Positions 40,993 through 51,511 of a stretch of 64,000 nt of DNA are shown one piece after another (positions within the stretch are counted from its first letter, which is position 1; every line of letters starts with the position of its first letter). Source of the DNA: Symbiodinium natans. Taxonomy: Eukaryota; Sar; Dinophyceae; Suessiales; Symbiodiniaceae. The stretch lies in NCBI GenBank assembly GCA_905221605.1, contig CAJNDS010002285.1, forward strand, positions 214,501-278,500, in the 5' to 3' direction. The notes below the pieces were generated by a model, which was given only the letters and a program-made list of their open reading frames with translations, had not been told where the DNA came from and did no database searches. A program made the translations under genes and the position numbers.

Positions 40993-43900
40993 AGGAGACT
41001 GAAGAGGCAGCTACAGAAGGAGAATCAAACCATTGGGGTCGATTTCTATTATTTTGGGAAACTGAGGGTTCTTCTTCTTGTACATGTTGCGTCCCGGTAC
41101 TCAATGTCTATCCCCGCCATGGAACTACACGACCCGAACTTGTTATTCAATATCGATCGGTTTATCCGCGAAATTGGATTGCACCAAAAGACTTTAACGT
41201 TTCGGTGTGACAACGAACAGGGTCTGATATCCATGTGCGAGAGGGTCGCGGCGCAGAGGCGCGAGAACCCTACGATGGTAGATGTTGTGCCAGGATACCG
41301 TCCGCAGTCTAAAGGTGCTGTGGAAAGGCAGGTCTCTGCAATGAAGCAGGGATTTTGGTCGATATGGCTCGACCTAGAGGCGGAAGTAAAGCGTCGAAGA
41401 CCTGCTGAAGAAGGTGGTGCCGCTTGGCAGTTACCTTTAGGTGGAATGTTGTGGCAGACTTGTTTGCTGTATGCTGCACGTAGTTTCAACTTGTGGAGCT
41501 TTGACAGCAACAACAGTACCACAGCAATAGACAGGTTGCACGAGGAGATAGTCCAAAGGACTAGGACGCTTCCCTTCGGCTGTTCTGCGCAGGCTAAAGT
41601 TGGCGGTTCCAAACGACATCTAGAAAAGTTCCGGGGAGCCAAGACGGTTCGAGTGAGCTATCTGGGCCCCGTCCATCCTAGAGGTGGAGGTGTGTATGGA
41701 ACTGTCATTGGAGGAGATGGAGAGATTGAGGTTTTTCCAGCGTGTCGTGGGATCTTTGAACGGGACGAACCCACGTACGACAGCCCAACGTTGGAGCTGT
41801 TAGCGAAAGCTAATCCTCTTGTGCTTGATACGCAGGACCCCGAAAAGCCTTTGCTGTTTGAACCGCCTGCGGAACCCATTGTTCCAAAAGAAGAAGAAAT
41901 CGAAGCCCCAGAGGATGAAGAAATGCTTCCTGATTATGTCCCGGATTACGAGCCCACACAAGTGGGATCTGAAGGTCATGAGGGGGTAGCAGGTGGCGAT
42001 CTTCCTGAACCTGACATGGAGGACATGGAGATTGATTGGTTGACGGATCATTATCTTCAGAAGTTAGGTGAAGGACCTGACTGCCGCGCTGTGAGCAATC
42101 AAGCGGCGTCTTCCTTTGAGCTGAAGTTTGGAGGGAGTAGAATCTGTTGTCAGGTCCCCCAACAAGCTGTGTCCGAGACCTCTGGTGAGCTGTTAGATCC
42201 CAAACTCCTCTATCTTTCCATGAAACTGGAGTTAGAAGAATTGGAGTCTTTCAACGTAGGAGAAGTGGTGAGCGAGCGAGAAGCGTACAGACTTGCTAAG
42301 GAGAGCGGAAGAAGAGTTCTTTCGAGCCGTTGGGTCAATACGGTTAAGAAGCCTGGTCTTTACCGCTCTAGACTTGTTGTCCGCGATTTTGCCGCTATGG
42401 GCGGCACAACGCTCGCTGAGGGGATTTATTCTCCTACCACCAGCCTGGAAGGGCTGCGGCTCCTACTTTCTGTTCTATGTAGAAAAGGGTCTGTGCTGTC
42501 CTGTGACGTTTCGGTAGCCTTCATGCACGCCGCTATTGCGCGGCCGGAGTTTGTGCAGCTTCCGAGTAACATAGGAAACGCAAAGACTGGCGAGAAGGTC
42601 TTCCTGAAACTGTTTCGTGCCATGAACGGGCTTCGAAGTGCCCCACTTTCTTGGTACAAGGAGCTGTCGGCGTACTTGGGAAACCAAGGATTCCAGCAGA
42701 TCTTGGACCCTACAATCTTCCGCAAGAAAACCAAGAATGGTTTGGTGATTGTCCTCTTCTATGTTGACGATCTGTTGATTTGGGCCGAGAACACCGCCGA
42801 AGCTCGAAAAGTGTTTGAAGACCTGAAGAAACGCTACAAGCTTAAGCTAACAGGTGAACTCTTGGAAGGAAAACCAGGTGAGGTGTCTTTCTTGGGACGT
42901 AGGATCTTCCGGAGGAAGACCGGAGAGCCCTGCGTATACTTTGGCTTGGACGCTAAGTACCTGAGGTCTTGCTGTGAGGAGTACGGAATCACTAAGGTGG
43001 CGCCGAAGCTTCCACCATTAGAGCGGCGGTATGCCGACCTCATCAAGAAAGGACAGGACACACCTCTTACGCCAGAGGCGCACGAGCGCTATAGGCGTAC
43101 CTTGGGACGCCTAGCCTGGGCGTCGCTTTCAAGACCTGATTTGCAGTATGTATGCGGTTTTCTAGGAAGACACCAGTCAGCCCCCAATGAAGCAGCCGAA
43201 GCTTGTATGAGGGATGTTCTGAGGTGGGTGTCTGGTTTACCGCATAAGGTCCAAGTGTTCCCCTCACGTAGAGAGCTTTTAGCCCCTGATGAGGACCGAG
43301 AGTCAGTGTCGTGTTTTGTTGACGCGTCTTGGGGTTTGAACTCTGTGAGTGGTGGAATTGTGACCTGGAACAACTGTTGCTTGAAGACGTTCAGTAGGAA
43401 ACAGACGACCGTAGCTCTGTCATCGGCAGAAGCCGAGCTAGCAGCACTGACTGAAATCGCCAGAGAGGGATTGTATATATCTTTGTTGGTGCAGACGATG
43501 GTGGAGGGGATGCCTTCTGACTCGGAGGAAGGCCGATATCAGTTGCACGCGTACGGGGACTCTGAAAGCGCCCTGTCCATAGCGCAAATGAGTACCCTCC
43601 TTAGGAAAGTCCGCCACATAGAGTTGAGAGCTGCTTTTCTCCAACAACTAGTCGCCAAGGAAAGATTGACGCTGGAATATATACCGGGGAAACTCAACCC
43701 CGCAGATGCTCTAACGAAATCCCCAACTGCGGAGAATTTGGTCAGTCTTTGTGAGGCCGTTGGCCTCATTACCGAGCCAGAATCGTGGTCGTCGATCTCC
43801 GAAGAAAACGTCGAAGAAGTAAGAAATGAGCCCAATATCACTGAGGAAGTATCTTCGAACGCAGTAAGGTCCTCTCCGCTAGAGGTTCCGAGCTCTTGGA

Positions 43901-44601
43901 TGGAAGCCGCGACGGCAATGGCTAGAGGGACAGTGTCGCTCGTCGTTCTGGAGCTTTGCTGCGAAGAGTCGAGTGCTATAGCGAGAGCGTGTGCTCGAGA
44001 GAAAGGCATAGCGTACTTCGGAGTGACTCGGGAAATCAATCTTCTGAGTAGGAACACCTTTCTTGTTCTTGAAGAGATCTTAAGAGTCCTGAAGCAGGGA
44101 AAGGTCAGTGTCTTTGCGCATTTGTCTACGCTCTGCAGCTCAGGCTGCCCCTTGAGGTACCTGCGTTTCCGCAAGCGACGAGGTTTGGAACTTTGGCGGA
44201 AGACGCTAAAGATTCACAAGAGTTGCTGGAGACTTATAGGGAAGCTCTTCGGCCCCTATTCCTCGAACGAGGGTTTGCTGTTAACCCACGAATGGCCTGA
44301 AAGGTCCTCTTTGTGGAAGGAAACGGTATTTCTAGAAGTCTCCAAAGGCATTGGTCTAACGCAGGGATGTCTAGTAGATAGGTGCTGCTTCGAGAAGAAA
44401 GAGAAGACTTGGAAGAGATGGTGGTTCGCTTCTAATAGTGCTGCCTGCGTGTGGGAACTGTCTTCGTACGTTTGCGCAGGAAACCACGAACACTCGAAGA
44501 GTGCGTCTCTGAAGGAGTCTGGGACCTACCCGGAAGAGCTTGGAAAGGCTCTTGTCAGGATTGGAAAGAAGATCCTGAAGCAGGAGGAAAGAAAGGACTG
44601 A
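40993..44601 (+). CDS. Copia A2 polyprotein: IN core, RT, RNase H, C-terminal domain
   Basis: Open from just after the deletion; the first ATG is at 41104. Integrase acidic residues lie in IGVDF (about 41040), CDNEQ (about 41206) and AVERQ (about 41318). RT has SRWVNTVKK (about 42325), CDVSVAFMHA (about 42502) and FYVDD (about 42756). RNase H has FVDASWG (about 43315), SSAEAEL (about 43420), YGDSES (about 43552), RHIELR, and PGKLNPADALTKS (about 43684). The extra domain begins at about 43935 with VVLELCCEESSA, followed by STLCSSGCP (about 44125) and THEWPERSSLW (about 44284). A late C/H cluster YVCAGNHEHS follows. Over this length it is very close to A1. Catalytic residues look intact. Confidence 0.93.
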   Translation, partial: RRLKRQLQKENQTIGVDFYYFGKLRVLLLVHVASRYSMSIPAMELHDPNLLFNIDRFIREIGLHQKTLTFRCDNEQGLISMCERVAAQRRENPTMVDVVPGYRPQSKGAVERQVSAMKQGFWSIWLDLEAEVKRRRPAEEGGAAWQLPLGGMLWQTCLLYAARSFNLWSFDSNNSTTAIDRLHEEIVQRTRTLPFGCSAQAKVGGSKRHLEKFRGAKTVRVSYLGPVHPRGGGVYGTVIGGDGEIEVFPACRGIFERDEPTYDSPTLELLAKANPLVLDTQDPEKPLLFEPPAEPIVPKEEEIEAPEDEEMLPDYVPDYEPTQVGSEGHEGVAGGDLPEPDMEDMEIDWLTDHYLQKLGEGPDCRAVSNQAASSFELKFGGSRICCQVPQQAVSETSGELLDPKLLYLSMKLELEELESFNVGEVVSEREAYRLAKESGRRVLSSRWVNTVKKPGLYRSRLVVRDFAAMGGTTLAEGIYSPTTSLEGLRLLLSVLCRKGSVLSCDVSVAFMHAAIARPEFVQLPSNIGNAKTGEKVFLKLFRAMNGLRSAPLSWYKELSAYLGNQGFQQILDPTIFRKKTKNGLVIVLFYVDDLLIWAENTAEARKVFEDLKKRYKLKLTGELLEGKPGEVSFLGRRIFRRKTGEPCVYFGLDAKYLRSCCEEYGITKVAPKLPPLERRYADLIKKGQDTPLTPEAHERYRRTLGRLAWASLSRPDLQYVCGFLGRHQSAPNEAAEACMRDVLRWVSGLPHKVQVFPSRRELLAPDEDRESVSCFVDASWGLNSVSGGIVTWNNCCLKTFSRKQTTVALSSAEAELAALTEIAREGLYISLLVQTMVEGMPSDSEEGRYQLHAYGDSESALSIAQMSTLLRKVRHIELRAAFLQQLVAKERLTLEYIPGKLNPADALTKSPTAENLVSLCEAVGLITEPESWSSISEENVEEVRNEPNITEEVSSNAVRSSPLEVPSSWMEAATAMARGTVSLVVLELCCEESSAIARACAREKGIAYFGVTREINLLSRNTFLVLEEILRVLKQGKVSVFAHLSTLCSSGCPLRYLRFRKRRGLELWRKTLKIHKSCWRLIGKLFGPYSSNEGLLLTHEWPERSSLWKETVFLEVSKGIGLTQGCLVDRCCFEKKEKTWKRWWFASNSAACVWELSSYVCAGNHEHSKSASLKESGTYPEELGKALVRIGKKILKQEERKD

Positions 44602-44627
44602 AGGGAACTACCCCAGGACCATCTGTG

Positions 44628-44639
44628 CATGAGGGGGTG
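44628..44639 (+). other. Polypurine tract of copia A2
   Basis: CATGAGGGGGTG, then TGTAAAATTCACC where a 3' LTR should start. Confidence 0.7.
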
Positions 44640-44640
44640 T

Positions 44641-44652
44641 GTAAAATTCACC
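44641..44652 (+). repeat. 12-bp junction repeat of array 2 (first of six)
   Basis: GTAAAATTCACC occurs at 44641, 47160, 49287, 51500, 54410 and 56468, before each unit and after the last. It differs completely from the TGATATATGTGA of array 1 although the 305-aa-type unit is the same, which is what a target-site duplication would do. Confidence 0.92.
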
Positions 44653-47159
44653 CCTGGCTCAAGATCTCGGCTCAACCCCGGTGGGGTGCACAGGTAGCAG
44701 AGCGGTAGCTGTGTGAACCAGCCTCGAGTCCCCTAACCGCTTTGGGTGCCAGGCCTGCTTTTTCACAGCCTTCATTTGAGCCATGTCCAGAGTACCTGTG
44801 CAGTCGAGATCCTCACTGCCAGCAAGTGATGGGTTGGAGTCATCTCACCCAACTTGCGATGCAGAGAGCCAGAAAGAAGGCACGGCCCGACTGGAGGGCG
44901 AAGCAGCCCGGCTTGGGGAACTCTTCCCTTATGCGAGTCCTCTTACAGCCGGCTGTGGAGTTTCTCCAGCCTTGGAAGACCAGGTAAGATGCTCATGCAG
45001 CCTGGCAAGTGTAGAGCGAACTTGGGCCCATAGAGCCAATTGTGGTTTCAGCCAAGGCAGGACTTTCCACCAGGCACTCTGCTTTCGCTGGCTTCACAAG
45101 GGCCGGAAAGAGTGGCTGCTCCTCTCCGAGGACAGCAGCATGTATTTTGTTCGCACCAGCAAATCCGGCAAAACAGTCAGAGCCGGACCTTGTGGGCAAT
45201 GGAGATGCATGGAAGACCCAGCAGAGCTCCACGGGGGAACGGGAGGCGACCCGCCCGTGCAGAGGCTTCGCCTTTTAAACTTTAATTGCACTGGCTGTGG
45301 TAACATTCCAACCCATAACCTCAACTTCGTGCCTGGTCCTGGGGAAAGGCAACCAGCGATCTTGTATGGAGAGGATGGAAGACGCATCGAGCTCCAATGT
45401 GCCCTTTGTCTTCAAAACTTCCTGGAGTGCACGTGGAGCTGGCCGAGCTTCGATCAAGCAGTCAGGAGACAGGTGTTTCTGGACGATGCCTCCCTGGCTG
45501 ACTTGCGTCAGTTAGGTCACCAAGGTACGGAGCCCGTAGAACCTTCGCTGGCGCCGCTGTCTTCTGCAGCCAGCGCACATGGCTGGACCTTCCTTGAGGA
45601 AGGGTGTTCTCAGGATCTAGACTCCCCAGAAGAAGCATGCAGCAGTGATTGGCTTGTGTGTGGCTTTGAAGACTTGGAAGACATCCCCTGGGAGGTCTGA
45701 CCTAATACGGCCCCAACCCACTCAAATTGCAGGAGCTATGCCCTGCCAGAATCAAGGGTGAGATGCTCACCCTCCGGAATCCCACTGTCACGGGTGAAGT
45801 TTCTCCCCGTTCAATCAGTGACGGTCCTTTGAGTCCGTTCCCAAACTGAGAGTGCCAGCAGGGCACCAAGAGAATCTTGCATGGAATAGGATCGTGAAAT
45901 GATCGCATAAGGATGCAGGCTGTAAGCATGCAAGCAGACGAGTGCTCAGTCCCGGCACGCACCCAGATCCATCCGTCGGATTATGTTCGCAGCTGGTCCG
46001 ATGGACACCCTGCAGGACAGGCCGCCTCGACGCGGCTTATGTTCAGCCTGACACCGGTTCGGCCCCCTTGCTCGGTCTGTGCAGCAGACCGCTGGACCGG
46101 GTTTTTGGGCTCAGGTGCTTGTGGGTACTCACAGGCCCAACACGGGGTTCTCGCAAACACAGCGCACGAAAGGAAAACGTTAGAACCGGTCCCTGTAGAT
46201 CCTCACAGGTTGATGAGGGGAGGGTAGCGCGCTGAGGTGTGGCAGGAACGGACGAGGATCCTAGTACTCCGACCGTATGAGGTTTAGGGCATTTCCCTGC
46301 ATCAGTTTGGGGTTACCCGTGTTTGGCCTGCCGAGTGCTTCCTTTGTTGTACCTGCAGGGTGTTTTTTGTTGTTTCTCCGGGTGGTGCAAGCCCATCCAG
46401 GAGGAAGCCCAGCGGCAGGCGTTGTTGTTAGGGACCAAAGCTTGGGCTGACGGACAGCCAGAGGCACCAGATGTGGAGGTTAAAGGCTGTGGCTCGGTGC
46501 CTGAAAGCCTGCCAAACTGTGATGCCCAAATCAACCAAGCCCTCCCTGCGTGCAAGTGGTATGGGTTCCTCTGGAGCCGCTGAGGGGAACCAGTTAGTAA
46601 GAGCGAGAAAGCTGGTTCCCCTCCCTGGTGAGTAAGTGCGAGAAAGCCAGGTCAGCAAACGGGGCCAACAGGAGCTCAGTGCTGCTGCGGCATGAGTTTC
46701 TGGGGCCTAGGTTAGTAAGGGCGAGAAAGCCTAGGCCTGCGCCGGAGGTTGGCGACTTTGCCAAGCCACTTGCTTTCAGTTTAGTACAGGCATTGCCCAT
46801 TTATCGGTTCCAGACCTTTTGCCTTTTCTGAGTGAGCCGGAAGTGGGTGAGTTTCTCCCCTGTACTGGCAGGGCTGATAGGGTAGGCAGTACAGACCAGG
46901 CAGTTCAACCTGCAGAACATTTTGCCTAGGGCTTTGTACAGTGCCAAACCAGTGAGTAGCCGTAGGCCGCCGAGCTTCTCGCGGAACTGGTTAAGCCCTC
47001 AATGCTTTCTCTCGGTGTCCCTGCACATAGTTCGGCCGTGTTAAGCAGGCCAAGGACACCTCGAGAGCCCCTTTTCCGTGCATTGGCATAGTTAATACCT
47101 TCCGGAACTTCGGTTCCGAAGAGCCTAACCTGGCTAGCGACGCAGCCCGCTTTCGAGTG
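44653..47159 (+). mobile_element. Spliced-leader unit A' (305-aa type) of array 2
   Basis: Same family as array 1 and starts CCTGGCTCAAG. AGTAAG-loop hairpins at 46582-46737; the first stem is now 12 perfect pairs, GAGGGGAACCAG/CTGGTTCCCCTC. The terminal TTCG hairpin precedes GCTTTCGAGTG and then the junction repeat. Confidence 0.88.
44783..45700 (+). CDS. Unrecognised 305-residue protein (unit A')
   Basis: Full length, with both CxxC pairs and the GPCGQW turn kept. It differs from array-1 copies by, for example, SSMYFVR and CLQNFLECTW. Because its flanking junction differs from array 1, it is an independent insertion of the same family. Confidence 0.65.
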   Translation: MSRVPVQSRSSLPASDGLESSHPTCDAESQKEGTARLEGEAARLGELFPYASPLTAGCGVSPALEDQVRCSCSLASVERTWAHRANCGFSQGRTFHQALCFRWLHKGRKEWLLLSEDSSMYFVRTSKSGKTVRAGPCGQWRCMEDPAELHGGTGGDPPVQRLRLLNFNCTGCGNIPTHNLNFVPGPGERQPAILYGEDGRRIELQCALCLQNFLECTWSWPSFDQAVRRQVFLDDASLADLRQLGHQGTEPVEPSLAPLSSAASAHGWTFLEEGCSQDLDSPEEACSSDWLVCGFEDLEDIPWEV

Positions 47160-47171
47160 GTAAAATTCACC

Positions 47172-49286
47172 CTTGGCTCAAGGTTTCGGCTCAACCCCGG
47201 TGGGGTGCTCAGGTAGAGAGCGTCTTAGTGCCGTTGTGGCTGGCCCTGGGGCTTGTAACTAAGGGTAGGTTCCGTTTTGAGGCCTGGCAAAACTGTGTTT
47301 GCTCGTAGGCCGGCTGACCGGCTAAGCTGTCATAGAGCGGCGGCCCGCCAACTGCTGCCGTCGACGAAGGGCGTGAGTGCACAGTTTTCGGCCTCGCTTC
47401 GCTAGAGGGAAGCTTTTCGTCCTCGCGTTGCTGAGGGAACCTTGTGGCCTACAGTCTGCTCTGGGTCACAGTGAGAGTTGCAGCCTCGCATTGCTTGAGG
47501 GGTGACGCAAGCCTGTTGCTCACCAGAGATTCCTGCTGTCTCTGGGTGAGCAAAACCCACCGACCCTCATTTGGATTGAGGGCTGTGCTGAAGGTGAGTT
47601 TGGGTTCCTCGCTCACTTGTGTGGAAAACGAAGGTGAGACCGAAACACGGGGGAAACGGCCAGGCACGCTGCAGACAGTGCAGGCCAACGTCGCACTGCA
47701 AGAGGCATCCTTGCAGTGGCGACAGGAGTGTCCCGAACAATTGCGGTGTGCTCGAGCCCAAGCTTGCAGGTTTTCGGGGATCTGCAAGCTGAGCACAACA
47801 GGATTTTCTTCGCAGGTAGAATCAGGTAGAAAAGATTTGGCCCAACCCTGGTGGATCTGCCTGGACATAAATAACCAGAGGCATCAGTGTCGTAAAGCTC
47901 ATTGACTGGTGCTACTGAGAAACCGTTGCCAAGGAACTTGCAGTAGGACTGTGGTGCGGCGCAGTGCAAGTTGAAGAGCAGCTGGTGGTGGCTGCTCCCC
48001 GGAAAACCAATAGTCCAAGAAGCCTCCTTCGGCCTCGCTCCGTGCTGAGGGTTTGTAAGGGTTGGTATTGGCCGGAAAGGATTCAGATGGAGGTTACCCG
48101 ATCTTCGCGCTTTTCCCATCTGAAGGCAACCAATGGTAATCAGCCTGCTGGACATGGCAGGCCTGCTTTTGTTTACATCCACGTCTCCTGCAAGGGCTGG
48201 GGTCTGTCCGTGCACACAGACAAGGCGGAACCTTGCAGATGTTTAGGTCCTCGCGGCACGGCCGCTGGAGGTTGTTTGAAGATGTTGGCTCTCACTATCT
48301 GGTGAGTGGTTTGTATGGGCACTTGCTGGGGCAAGGCGGCTCTGGCGTCTGAGGATGGTACATGTGCTGGCTGCTGAGTACGGGCCACCGAAAGAGACCT
48401 GTGGTAAGACAAGCGATGAAAGGAGCCGAACTCCTAAAGAAAGGACAGGCTAGCTCACGCGGACGCCACGCAGAGTATGTGTTACTATCTTCAGATGTTG
48501 GAGCCAAATTGCCAGCCTTGTGACGTGAGATGTGGTGTTTGGATTCGGCCTCAAGCACTGGAAGGCCTACAACAACAAATCCGAATGAAAACTGTGGTCC
48601 TAAGACACGCGGTGCAGCTGCTTATACGTGGCACCGCGGGGGTCACAAAGAGATAGAGGGCTTGCCAGCAGGGGAACTCTGTCTAAAGAGAGCCCTGGCT
48701 CAGTGAGGAGCTGAGGGCCTGGCTGCGCTGATGCAGCGGAATGGTTGTTCGGCCTCGCCTCCGCTGAGGGAACAACAGTCAATGCTTCTCTGCAGTGTCG
48801 GTCCGGGTTAGTAAGAGCGAGAACGCCGGGACCTCGAGCTGCAGTTATACCATGAAGCAACCGCGTGAGATGCATTATTGGTCAACTGGTGAGTAAGAGC
48901 GAGAAAGCCAGGGTGACGCTACTTTGGGGGAGGCTGCAAGGCACGGTTAGTAAGTGCGAGAAAGCCGGAGCTGCGGACGAACCTGGAGTAGCAGTTTTTC
49001 ATACCTCACGTGTTTCACTTTGCGGCCTCGCATGCGCTGAGGAAATATGCCTCGAACAGAACATCCAGTGCTGAGTGGGGATTGCCAAACTTACGGAGGC
49101 TGATGCCACAACAAGTGCCTCAACAGCAATGCGTGCGGAGGGCAAAGTTCGGCCTCGCGAGTGCTGAGGGTTGCAGCTGAGAGAGGGCCTAGCTGAGAAC
49201 GCAACACCTCAAGCGAGGTAATTTTTAGTTTAGTTTCACCTTGACCAACGGCCCCTTCGGGTGGCTACGCCTCGCAGCGTGCAGAC
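47172..49286 (+). mobile_element. Spliced-leader unit B of array 2
   Basis: It starts CTTGGCTCAAGG, then a head resembling the other units (CAACCCC-GGT-GGGGTG, then GCTCAGGTAGAGAGC, tRNA-like). It carries many GGCCTC...GAGG hairpins and three AGTAAG-loop hairpins (48805-48985). The 3' end is CCCCTTCGGGTGG...GCGTGCAGAC. No strongly supported ORF; an ATG-started 113-codon frame at 47964-48305 is kept in unit E. One frame contains a GDLQAEHNRIFFAG segment that faintly recalls the (E)L....RIHFVR strand of the type-D protein. Confidence 0.85.
47964..48305 (+). CDS. Hypothetical 113-residue ORF of unit B
   Basis: Kept with one substitution in unit E (55143-55484), but those units are nearly identical in DNA, so this is weak evidence for coding. 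No domain seen. Confidence 0.15.
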   Translation: MQVEEQLVVAAPRKTNSPRSLLRPRSVLRVCKGWYWPERIQMEVTRSSRFSHLKATNGNQPAGHGRPAFVYIHVSCKGWGLSVHTDKAEPCRCLGPRGTAAGGCLKMLALTIW

Positions 49287-49298
49287 GTAAAATTCACC

Positions 49299-51499
49299 CT
49301 GGTCTCGGCCTCAAGCACTGGAAGGCCTACAAAACAAATCCGAATGAAACTGTGGTCCTAAGACACGCGGAGCAGCTGCTAATACGTGGCACCGCGGGGG
49401 TCACATAGAGATAGAGGGCTTGCCAGCAAGGGAACTCTGTCTAGAGATAGCCCTGGCTCAGTGAGGAGCTGAGGGCCTGGCTGCGCAGATGCAGCGGAAT
49501 GGTTGTTCGGCCTCGCCTCCGCTGAGGGAACAACAGTCAATGCTTCTCTGCAGTGTCGGTCCGGGTTAGTAAGAGCGAGAACGCCGGGACCTCGAGCTGC
49601 AGTTTTACCATGAAGCAACCGCGTGAGATGCATTATTGGTCAACTGGTGAGTAAGAGCGAGAAAGCCAGGGTGACGCTACTTTGGGGGAGACTGCAAGGC
49701 ACGGTTAGTAAGTGCGAGAAAGCCGGAGCTGCGGACGAACCTGGAGTAGCATTCTTTCATACCTCACGTGTTTCACTTTGCGGCCTCGCATGCGTTGAGG
49801 GAATGTGCCTCGAACAGAACATCCAGTGCTGAGTGGGGATTGCCAAACTTACGGAGGCTGATGCCACAACAAGTGCCTCAACAGCAATGCATGCGGAGGG
49901 CAAAGTTCGGCCTCGCGAGTGCTGAGGGTTGCAGCTGAGAGAGGGCCTAGCTGAGAACGCAACACCTCAAGCGAGGTAATTGGAGACTCTGGAAGCACTG
50001 CATGCAGCTTGGACGGCTGATGCTACTGGGCGCAAAGCGGTAAAGCAGCTTGAAGCATAGACTCCGCGGTGCCGGTGTGTCGGAGCAATTGATAGGTACA
50101 ACCGCAGCCCAGCAGAGCTCAATCAAACAAAGCAACATTCGGCCTCGACTTGGTCTGAGGGAATGTGAGCTATAAAGAGCAAACTCCAGAATATGGATGA
50201 GGGACACTGGCCAGGCATGGAGGCCAGCAAAGGGCAGGAACCAGCATGCACTGGAAAAGCCTCGAGTCCCAATGGCAGTGAACTTTGTGGTGAGGAATAC
50301 GTCGACTGGTAAGTAAGTGCGAGAAAGCCAGGGCGATTCTGGGGAGAACAGCAAGGCACGGTTAGTAAGTGCGAGAACACCGGAGCTGCTGAGAACCCTG
50401 GAGTAGCCGGGACGTACTCCGTGGAGGATTCGTTGTCACTGCTTTCAGAAATGCCCACAAGGACCAAGCATGCAGCTAAACCGTGGTCGCAGAGTGGGCC
50501 TCACTTCGGTTGAGGGAAATCGACTCCCAAGTGAGAGTATGGAGTTTTGGTGGCAAACAAGAGAGCCAGCCGACTGTCTTTGGAACAATGGCTACGGCTG
50601 GATGAGAATGTCAAGTCTCACAATGGATAGCGGCCTCGTACATAATATCCTCACAGGCAGGGTGGGTTTGACCTGGTTGTCGGCACCTTGCCCGGCCCCC
50701 TGTCAGGCGCCTGTACCGGCCACCTGTTGAAGGTGTGTGGCGTGGGGTCACCGGTGCGTAGCGGCGATTTCGGTCGCTTAGCGTCCTCCAGCCTAAAAAG
50801 GGGTATGTTTGGGCAGGTACTTCACCTGTTCCTCCTGCTTGGCTCGTGTTGGAGATGTGTGAATCGAGGGCATGGATCCGTCAAGGTGAGATGACGAGAA
50901 AGTGCAGAATGGCCTCAATCAATATGGAACGGTCTATGTATGGGGATTGACCACCCCGCCGGTAGAGGGATAGCGGCCTCTGAGAATCGGAGGGCATGGA
51001 TCACCTCCCGGCAAAAGCCACAGGAAGTATGCCCTGTGCATGCAAGAGGCAGCCACCGTAACCAGAGTCCATGAAGCCTTGGGCCATGACCTGGTTTGAA
51101 GACATGTCCGGCCTCACTACGGTTGAGGGGTGGATGGAAGCACTCAGGACATGCAATGAGGCTCGTAGAACGAGCATCTGGGTCTAAAGGAATGACCTCC
51201 ATTCGGTGAGGGATAGCGGCCTCCACGAACGAGGGCATGGATCGCCTCCCGAATAGACAACACAGAGAATGTGCAAGCATACAGGCAATTTGCCTTGGCC
51301 AAAGTCTTCAAGCCAATGGCAACGACTTGGTCAAAAGGACATTCCGGCCTCACTTCGGTTGAGGGTAGCGGTACGTCAAAACCGAGGACAAGGAATGAGA
51401 GGGGGAACTTACCGGCAGTTTCACCCCACAGTTTTAGTAAGTTTTGTTTCACCTGAACCCACAGCCCCTTCGGGTGGCTACGCCTCGCAGCGTGCAGAC
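49299..51499 (+). mobile_element. Chimeric unit C of array 2
   Basis: It lacks the spliced-leader head. It begins inside type B sequence (GGCCTCAAGCACTGGAAGGCC, as at 48546) and follows it to CAAGCGAGGTAAT near 49980. It then switches to type D sequence (GGAGACTCTGGAAGCACTGC, as at 52887) to the common 3' end. AGTAAG-loop hairpins are at 49556-49735 and 50308-50386. It is thus a 5'-truncated B joined to a D 3' half, still bounded by the same junction repeat. Confidence 0.82.
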
Positions 51500-51511
51500 G
51501 TAAAATTCACC

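Larger units (their letters stand above)
34900..44652 (+). mobile_element. Ty1/copia retrotransposon A2 (defective)
   Basis: Same family as A1, opposite strand. The order is LTR, primer-binding site, gag, PR, accessory ORF, IN, RT, RNase H, extra domain, polypurine tract. Lesions relative to A1: a 1-bp insertion in the gag tail near 36842, and an 11-bp deletion near 40990 between GG repeats at the start of IN. The PR-IN interval is replaced by an unrelated 2.2-kb cassette. No family-A LTR directly follows the polypurine tract; TGTGTAAAATTCACC and the second unit array follow. Confidence 0.93.
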
